Shown here in pieces: positions 49,493-59,465 of a stretch of 64,000 nucleotides of DNA. The translations under genes and the position numbers were made by a program. Positions within the stretch are counted from its first letter, which is position 1. The number at the start of each line of letters is the position of its first letter. The notes under the pieces were generated by a model. The model was not told the DNA's origin. It made no database searches and saw only the letters and a list, made by a program, of their open reading frames with translations. The stretch comes from Glandiceps talaboti (Eukaryota > Hemichordata > Enteropneusta > Spengelidae): the NCBI RefSeq assembly GCF_964340395.1, contig NC_135569.1, positions 2,327,400 to 2,391,399 of the forward strand, read 5' to 3'.

Positions 49493-49732
49493 TTGACTTC
49501 CCATTTACTGACATCAGTAGCAATTGAGTCAGCCAAAAAAACTAAAAGAGCACCATAACAATTGAAACCAGTTTAGTTTTAGTTTTAGTTAAGACTAATT
49601 TAAACTTTATATGTGATCATAAGTGTTACACAAATCCCCCCCCCCCACCTCATTAGAATAACTCATAAGGCAACAGAATAAATCCCTCAACAAACACTAC
49701 TAGGCAACAGAATAATCAACTATGTGACCATT

Positions 49733-50095
49733 ATAACTCCCTAGGTAACAAAATAAATCTCCTATGGCTGAATTTAATCTTCACCAGAATGCTGTATGAC
49801 ATAAGTACAAGAACAACATAACTAAGTATCGTTTGCCTAGGGAGACAATTATAACTCCCTAGGTAACAGAATAAATCTCCTATGGCTGAATAAAATCTTC
49901 ACCAGAATGCTGTATGACATAACTAAGTACAAGAACAACATAACTAAGTACTGTTTGCCTAGGGAGACAATTATAACTCTGTAGGTAACAGAATAAATCT
50001 CCTATGGCTGAATAAAATCTTCACCAGAATGCTGTATGACATAACTAAGTACAAGATCAACATAACTAAGTACTGTTTGCCTAGGGAGACAATAA
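49733..50095 (+). repeat. Three tandem copies of about 120 bp
   Basis: Each unit holds TTATAACTCCCTAGGTAACA, CTCCTATGGCTGAAT, CACCAGAATGCTGTATGACA and GTTTGCCTAGGGAGACAA. Copies differ by small indels. Confidence 0.85.
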
Positions 50096-50907
50096 AACAA
50101 ACAACCTAGAGGACACAAATTTTGACATGGAGAATGAAGTTCTCCAATTTTTAGACACACTAAGAAAATGAAATTAAGTTCACTCTTGTTGCCAATTGTT
50201 CATTATTGCTATAGACTTGCATCATGTCAAACACTGAAAGTGAATCCTGAACAGGATGACAACATAAACCTCAACTATGTCAGTTTAGGTTAAAATATCA
50301 GTCACTAAGTACATCTATAAAGTCAGCTAAGTATTCCAATGACTTCTCCTCTAACACCCCCACCCCCATCTCCTCCCCCACACTAACAGAACAGTACTTT
50401 CACAATTTTAACATCATTTCAAACTTTTCGTTAAAAACTTCAGAAAATGTTGTAAGTTGTGTCATTTCAATTTTTCCTAACTCTAAATTTTTTTTTTTTT
50501 AAATGTAGATCCTTAGTTGAGTAGCACCAATATGAAATATATAAATAATGACAAAAAGGTAGAAAAATGAAAATGTTTTCCATAAAATTTGTTCTGGTTG
50601 AAGATATTTGAACATTTTTCAAAATATGGAAAACATGAGTAACATGAAAAATGTTACATCAGTTCATGTACTTTGTGTCAATTGAGGCAGAGTCAATATA
50701 TGTACTTTGTTTTAAGAAAGAATGCCAATCGGGGACAATTTCTCAGTGTACTAATCAAAGCTTTTTAAATCCTTCCATTGTTACCACCTTTGCCATATGA
50801 AAATCTGTTCCCACTGTCCTTTAGAAATAATAAAAGAAATTTAACAGTTCATGATTTTATTTTCAATGAAACCTACGACGTTATTTTCCTAAAGAGTTAA
50901 TATAGTA

Positions 50908-51060
50908 AATTGGTGGCCATATTGGATTCCATAATAATAAACGGTGGCCATATTGGATTCCATAATAGCTATGGTGGCCATATTGGATTCCATAATAGCT
51001 ACGGTTTCCATATTGGATTCCATAATAGCTACGGTGGCCATATTGGATTCTAAAATAGCT
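50908..51060 (+). repeat. Five 26-30 bp units with GGCCATATTGGATTC
   Basis: GGTGGCCATATTGGATTCCA followed by TAATAGCTAC recurs about five times. The core GCCATATTGGATTC is the same as that of the 18 bp array in PLOD at 53928-54500, although unit lengths differ. Confidence 0.85.
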
Positions 51061-51595
51061 TCATTTTGATAACATTTTGACCTGTATTTCTACAGTGACC
51101 CTTCATTTAATTTCTTGATTTTACCTGATGGGTTTGAGTTACAACTAAAGTTTAATATTTTTGTTCTAGGAGCTCAAACTACAGTAATGTTTTTGTCCAT
51201 TAGAGTTGTAAACACTTGTAATTATTCATTTTCCAAATAAAAAAAAAGCTAACAGCAATTGCAGTCACTTACCACTCTATGCAACTCTTGCAATAAAGTT
51301 CTGTGTTGAGAGTTAAAGTGACCATTCACAGCTCATTGGTTGAGGGAGGGCAAGCAAAACCCACAATATGTAAATTAGCATGTGACTTAATCGTTTACCT
51401 GACCACACATCAGAGCTGATTGGTCAAGGGAGCACCAGGTATATGTAAAATAGCAGGTGACATAGATTAACAATATTGCTCATTAGTCAAGGGATGCATG
51501 CATACACAGCATTTAGGCTTGACAAATTTGACTTTGGATTTGGACTTCACCATACACAGAGATACATAGAGTGGCACACGATGATTAGTAATTAA

Positions 51596-52083
51596 CCCTA
51601 TAAAGCCATAGGTCGAATGCACAATGTCGCACAAGCTCAACGAATATCGTTCATTTTATAGGTCAAAACCCCCTCCCCCTAAATGAACATTCACAAGTAC
51701 GACATCAAACATTTATATATGATGTAAACTATGATGAAAATTGTAGCAGTCTCACCACTATGATTGATGTAATGTAAAAACATGATTGTAAACACATTAT
51801 AATACTACCAGAAACCCAGCATCATATCTCACATTAGAAGTAAATTTTTATCAACTTATCAACATCTCAGTAGTAAATACAAAAGCTGTTATCATTCAAG
51901 AAGAGTTTTCTGTCGAAATTTGGTTAACAGTGTGAAAATGAAGTTCAGCAATCGCATTGACACCAGACCCTGTCACCCCTAAATGAATGAAGTTGACTTA
52001 TTGAGCTTGTGTGACATTGTGCGATCGTTCCTTAGACATCCTATATGTATGGTAGAATATCTAGACACTAAGGACTAATAGGG
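51596..52083. mobile_element. TTAA-flanked piggyBac-like MITE
   Basis: 488 bp, flanked by TTAA on both sides (51592-51595 and 52084-52087). Ends are CCCTATAAAGCC and the inverse GGACTAATAGGG. TTAA duplication with CCCT ends is the established signature of piggyBac elements. No transposase frame is present. Subterminal inverted pieces (GCACAATGTCGCACAAGCTCA and its inverse near 52000-52025) also fit. Confidence 0.75.
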
Positions 52084-52372
52084 TTAAACAAGTGCAAAGA
52101 CTTTTTCTTCTCAAGTTCTTCATTTTGTTCTGATCATTTTGTTAGATACTATTTTCCAAACCTTTTTATATGGTAGTTAGTTTTTTTACACAAATATCCA
52201 ACCTCAAAACATTTTATATTCATGTAACACTTATATGGGGAGTAGGTTTCCAAGAATAACATGTAAATTTAAAATGTTGACCCCCCCATCCACCCCCTCC
52301 CCCTGTCGCCATCCAACCCCTCCCCCCTGTCGCCACCCCCCCCCCCCCCCTGTTGCCAACATCTTCCGCTGT

Positions 52373-54981
52373 TTATGGATCAATGAATGAAACCATGATG
52401 TATCGAGTACCACTGGTTGTACGTAGGCCTTCATGGAAATGTGTAAGACGGCCAGGATGCATAAGACTATGTCCGACATCCAGTCCGATCACACTGCAGT
52501 TCTGACGTATGAATTTAGCACCACCACCCTGCAATAAAGTATACTTTGCTTCAATAAAAGGCATTCCGTTTTATGGCCACATATATTCATCAGTTTTCAA
52601 ATTAATTCCTAAGTGCTTTTTGCCTTCAAATAAAACAGTTATGTTCTACTATTACATATGCATATCTGCTAATTCCCATAAGACAATGTGTGTCCATGGC
52701 AAGGACCGCCACTGAACAATGAATGATTGACAAGTTTCAATTCACTGTTGACACAATGCATGCCCATGGCAAGGACCCCCACTGAATAATGAATAAGGAT
52801 ATAGTTTCAACTTGGTATTCCTTGGCAAACAATCGCATGTAACATATTAAAGTGATGTAACATCATGGAATGACTCTCCAGAACCCCCAGTTTATGAAAA
52901 TGACTGTCGTGGCAATCACCTTTAATTGATATCATACGACACAACACTAACCACCCCCACCCCGACACACACCCCCACACACACCTCCATACAGGCTTAC
53001 TTACCTCATAATCTACTCCCCTTTTATTCAATGCTACATTAATTGTAAATGTAGATGAATCGTGGTGAGGACGTAATGCTGGCTGCTCATCTGGTCTGTA
53101 TCTCACAACGAAGTTCATCACTGCACTGGCCTATTGAGATTTAAAAATAAAAAATAGATTAAGTTGTCAAAAATCCATGTTAATATAAACTGTTGGTTTA
53201 ATAAGGAACTTGCAATCCAGACTGAGCAAGCTCAGATGCAAAGGACTATGGGATTATCTGTGGTTATCGTAATACCTAATCTGGAGCTACTGATAAAATA
53301 AACCTCCCACAATGGTCAGGGTAACTATGAATTGATTATTTGTGGTTGCAAACAATGTAATGGTATTGTTTACAATACTAATTGATAAGTATTTATTATC
53401 ACATTTCCCATGATGCAACATTCAACATGGCGGGTTTGCAAGTTCCCTATTGTACACACAGTAGAGTGGCATGTCTAACAACTTCTGTGGTCTTGAAGTG
53501 ATCTTGAAAAGATCTTGAAGTGAACTTGATAGATCTTGTATATTTGTTGGAATTTCCAATGTTTACACTATCTTGATCACAGGGGGTTAGATGTATACAA
53601 CTGAGTGACCACTATCGCCTACTTGGGTAATCTACCACATCAAACAACAGCAGTTTCAGTTTGTGACTATCTTAGTAAACCAAGACACCGATTACAATCA
53701 GACTAGATATTTGTAAGAATTTTACCCTGGAGTAGTAGCCGGGGAACACTTTTTCTTGTACGGGACAAACATAGTCCTTTAAGAAAGTCAACCAATGCTG
53801 TTCAAAGTTTAACTGGTTCATGTGAATATCTCTGGTTGGAACGTTTTCATAACCACCTTGAAGTCGTGGATCCTGCAATATATAAAGCATTATAGATTTG
53901 TGATGAAAACATGACAATAAAATTCAGCAGCCATATTGGATTCTACAGCCATATCGGATTCTACGGCCATATTGGATTCTACAGCCATATTGGATTCTAC
54001 AGCCATATTGGATTCTACAGCCATATCGGATTCTACAGCCATATCGGATTCTACAGCCATATCGGATTCTACAGCCATATTGGATTCTACGGCCATATTG
54101 GATTCTACAGCCATATTGGATTCTACAGCCATATTGGATTCTACAGCCATATTGGATTCTACAGCCATATCGGATTCTACAGCCATATTGGATTCTACAG
54201 CCATATTGGATTCTACAGCCATATTGGATTCTACAGCCATATTGGATTCTACAGCCATATCGGATTCTACAGCCATATTGGATTCTACAGCCATATTGGA
54301 TTCTACAGCCATATTGGATTCTACAGCCATATCGGATTCTACAGCCATATCGGATTCTACAGCCATATCGGATTCTACAGCCATATCGGATTCTACAGCC
54401 ATATTGGATTCTACAGCCATATTGGATTCTACAGCCATATCGGATTCTACAGCCATATCGGATTCTACAGCCATATTGGATTCTACAGCCATATCGGATT
54501 GTATCCTGTTAATTTAAAGTCAGAACTACTTGGCCAGATAACAAAAACAAATAGAATATTACTGCCTAGGCACATCATGAAAATAACGAACATTCGATTT
54601 CTTGGTTGACATCATAATTTCCACTCCACATGTTTCGCATGCATTACTATAGGCACATGTTAGAACAAGTCAATCGTTTTGTTCTATTTTGACCCTCGTG
54701 AGGTAAAATGGTGTTGCAGGTATTGAGAATGAAGAGACATGGTGTGAACAATGTGAACAAGACAAAGAGTATATCTTGCACTATTACTAACCAATGTAAC
54801 CATTTCACTATTCATGATTAGCTGCATCTAGTATACTTACAGTATTACTACCATCAGACCATCTACCAAAGTACTCAGCCTCTTCTATCAAATGTTTTGC
54901 AAACGTTTCACTCATTAATGGAAAACTGTAGACATCGGTGCAGGGCTGTAAATAGTAACATCAATGGTTAGAACCAATTAC

Positions 54982-55038
<57 letters not shown>

Positions 55039-55183
55039 CGTGCGCGCGCAAGCGTGTGTGTGTGTTGTTGACATCAGTGCAGGGCTGTAATAGTACCATC
55101 AATGGTTAGAACAATTTATAGGTGCGTGTGTGTGTGTATGTGTATGTGACCGTGGGTGTGTGTATGTGTATGTGACCGTGGGT

Positions 55184-55267
<84 letters not shown>

Positions 55268-58200
55268 GTTTATCTGTCTGTCTGTGTGTGTGTGTACACA
55301 CAAATTATAAAACAAGAACAGTTCTACACCTTGATTTATGAATTGTTACAAATAAATCAAAGAGGCACAAGCTGAGATTTTACATTTTGGGGCGTGATTT
55401 TTGGGACGTGATTTTTCCTGCATATTTCAAACATGCTCACAGTTTTCTACCTACTGAAGCATACATCACCATCACTTGCAATTGAGTGAACTCAAACCTG
55501 GTATCAGGATATAACTGATAAATGATCCAATAATGTAATTTATTGTACTCATGAAAAAAGTCGAGGAAATCACTACCATGAAATAAACTGTTCTAACAAT
55601 GCTAGAAGATAATTGTAATATCATAGAAGACGTCAACATTAACATAAGACTAAAATAGGTTTTGTGTAAGTATTTTCACATGAGTAGAAAATTATAAATT
55701 CAGGTTGTGCCACTTTGTGATTGACATTTTACGTTACCATAGTGATGTTTGTCTCAGGTTCTAATACGTTATTGTAACCAGGGTGGATATATTTCTGCTC
55801 CCAATCCTACAACAAATGTATAACACTGTGTCATGTTTATGTCTACAATGACATTTTACATAGCTTGAAATGTATACATAACACAGCACATAATATATTA
55901 TATATATGTATATGTACGGTATATATTACATAATATATGAAATAGCACAAGCCATGAAAAACACGTATTACAACAAATCACATCACATCACATCACATCA
56001 CACCACATCACACCACACCACACCACACCACACAACACATAATGTGTAAAACATAACATAACACATCACAAATAACACATAAAACATAACACATCATACA
56101 TAACACATAACAGATCACAGATAACACATAACAGACAACACATGACAAATAACACATAAAACATAACACATGTAACAGACAACACATCACACATAACATC
56201 ACAGATATTACACAACACATAACACATCACAGACAGCACATGACAGATAACATATAAAACATCACAGACAACACATGACATATATTACATACCAAATACA
56301 GTAAAATGTAACTTACAATTCTATTGTCATAAATCTGGTACATATCAGGGTGTTTCTGGGTCATGTACACTTTAAAATTCTCATTATCCAGCAGACGACC
56401 AAAGAAAACTGTGTTTATCACATACATGAATATTCCCTGAAATCAACACAGATATTTTGATAATGTACATTAAATAACTCCCAATTTGGACTTTTAACGC
56501 TTGTCATTATAATGTGAATCACTTACATGGATAGTCCTGACCGTAATAGCAATTGCTGTACAACCTGTTTTCGTGAGAAACAATGTTTTTGACTGATCTG
56601 TTTTCTGATTGGCTAATAACAAGGTGTTTTTGACTGACCTGTTTCCTGATTGGCTAATAATAAAAGATGTTTTTGACTGACCTGTTCTCTGATTGGCTAA
56701 TAACAAGATGTTTTTGACTGACATGTTTTTTGATTGGCTGATAACAAGATATTTTTAACTGACCTGTTCTCTGAGATGACGACAGAATGCCATATCTGAA
56801 TCTAGATCCGAGTAGAGATAGGAAGGTCTGTACTTCTCAATAGCTTCACTCTTTACTAAGTATATACTATTCAAAAAGGGTACATTCCATAAACCTCTGA
56901 AGAACAAGAAAGAAAGGAAAAAGAAAATGGGAAATATGAAATTGTAGCCCAACTACTTGGGTATAATTGGGGGCACCCTTTAGCGTACCTCTCCTGCTTT
57001 GGTGACATATTGTCATTGTTTTTCACAGTTGACATATTTTATACATGTACAGGAAATGTCTAATTTGAAATATTAATATATTATCTGATAGATTACATGA
57101 TCTACCTTGGTTTTAATGTGACATTAAGCTGTGTTTATACGCTTTCAAATTTGATTGGTTTTTAAAAAACCCTTAGTGATTAAACTTAAGAATTTCAATC
57201 AATGCATGTATTTCCTGGCATTCAAATCGTCTTATGGCATTGTTACCACATTTTGTGTTCCAATAAGGATTTCCATGACTTGTAATTAGTTGTGTACATT
57301 ATCTATTAAGTTACGATTAATCAACCATTGTGGGCAGTATACATGGAATAACATTGAATGAGCCACCGAGGGCAGCATACATGGAATAACACTGAATGAG
57401 CCACTGAGGGCAGCATACATGGAATAACACTGAATTAACCATTGAGGACAGCATTCATGGATGAACATGTCTTAAAACAAAAGAATTGATTAGCTTACCT
57501 TTTAGTTCCTTTCACAATATCAGTATAGTCTTCAGCTCGGGAATAGAAACCATCTTCACTTAGCGCACCCCAGAAGTTTGACCACAATTTGAATGGTCGG
57601 ACAATAAGTGGAGCTACCACATTCCTGAGACAAAGACAACGAAAAGGTTACCCATGATTAGTCCTCAATGTAGCAATTAAGCAGGAATATACATGTATAT
57701 ATGTTACTCTCGGTATGTAGAGTGGTTGCCTTGGAAACTGTACATTGCATGTTTGAGCCTTACTGCTGCCATTTGTTTCTAAATGGTTGAAAATTTGAAC
57801 CAACATTGTGTGCCAGTCGATCAAACTGCATCATTCAGATAAAAAGTTCTACTTTTGAGGCACATGTTACATGAACATCATAAAATATATAAATTGCTGA
57901 AAGCTAAACTTGACAATAACAAGGAATAAACATTAAACACTACAGTAAAAGTATATCTTACTTGTTTTGTTCAATCAGTATTTTCAGTGTATCTGGGTTG
58001 GTTACCATGGTAATTGAGTCCACTGAGAAGAAATATTGGGTCTTCAGCTGAAGACAATAATTGCTGTTAAGAGAAATTGACACAGAGAAATCAAATTAAA
58101 AATATCCACTTTGTGAAGGGCTTGATAAATTATAATGTCACTGAAAAAAGTTTACATGAAAAAATCAAATTAAAACATGTACGCTGTGAAGAAATTGACA

Positions 58201-59357
58201 TAACCACAGTGAAATACACTTTGTTTAGAAATTGACATCAAACTAAAATATATATTTCGAAAAAAGATAAATTTGCAAGACACAACGTGTCATGCCATCC
58301 TACCAGCCTCCACTTCAATAGTCAGAAGAAATGGGTAATCACAGCTGAACATCGTCATATTATCTAATAGTCTATGATGAAATTGACATGATTGTCAAAT
58401 TAAAATACATACTCCACCAATACATTGACAATTTCAGTAAGACTTCCATAGAGTCCTGACACTTTTGACATCAATCTGAGAATATTACATTGTAGATTAG
58501 AGCTTCTTAGGGTCAAATGTAGGAAAACAACAACACTTGTAAAGTTAGACTGCTTGGTTTAGAATATGTTTATTTTCCACTACAAGGGCCGTATTTCTGG
58601 TAAGTCAGACTATGTTTTACAGTGTACTTACAGGACTCTATTTCTGGTAAGTCAAACTATGTTTTACAGTATACTTACAGGACTCTATTTCTGGTAAGTC
58701 AAACTATGTTTTACAGTATACTTACAGGACTCTATTTCTGGTAAGTCAAACTATGTTTTACAGTATACTTACAGGGCTCTATTTCTGGTAAGTCAGACTA
58801 TGTTTTATAGTATACTTACAGGACTCTATTTCTGGTAAGTCAGACTATGTTTTACAATATACTTACAGGGCTCTATTTCTGGTAAGTCAAACTATGTTTT
58901 ACAATATACTTACAGGGCTCTATTTCTGGTAAGTCAGACTATGTTTTACAATATACTTACAGGGCTCTATTTCTGGTAAGTCAGACTATTACAGTATACT
59001 TACAGGGCTCTATTTCTGGCTTCATGATCACTAAGTCCATAGCCTGGTGGTAGTTCTCTGACTGAATGATACTGTGCAGTGTATTTATCCAAGAAGTCTA
59101 GAACACTGACTTCATGGAAGGTAACCTGATGTAAAATAAAATGACACAGTGGTTAGTAATATCTACAAAATACTATACATACACAGATAGTATGTAGTAT
59201 ATCAGTTTATAGGAATAATATATCTATTTCTTAAGTTTTTATGAAATTTAATTACAACTACTTCTTATTAAGTGTCAGACACATCTAATGCAGTGTTCAA
59301 CTACACAAACTTATTTAGAATTATAACTGTATATCATCATGTACTATTTTTTTATTT

Positions 59358-59401
<44 letters not shown>

Positions 59402-59424
59402 GCATGCACGCATGGACACATGAA

Positions 59425-59465
<41 letters not shown>

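Larger units (their letters stand above)
47721..52372. other. Intergenic region between SFT2D3 and the PLOD 3' end
   Basis: No exon was recognised. It contains CA-rich simple sequence (about 47860-48100, 49285-49320 and 49435-49490), a three-copy repeat (49733-50095), a GGCCATATTGGATTCC array (50908-51060) and a TTAA-flanked MITE (51596-52083). The PLOD 3' UTR should lie just left of 52372. Confidence 0.6.

Noticed and set aside
53928-54500. SRF CArG boxes in CCATATTGG
   Set aside because: CArG needs six A/T between CC and GG; this core has five.
53890-54609. Three long open frames of about 200 codons on both strands (MAVESN, YSHIGF and STAILD repeats)
   Set aside because: All come from one stop-free 18 bp unit. 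They lie in a PLOD intron, lack unique flanking protein sequence and splice logic.
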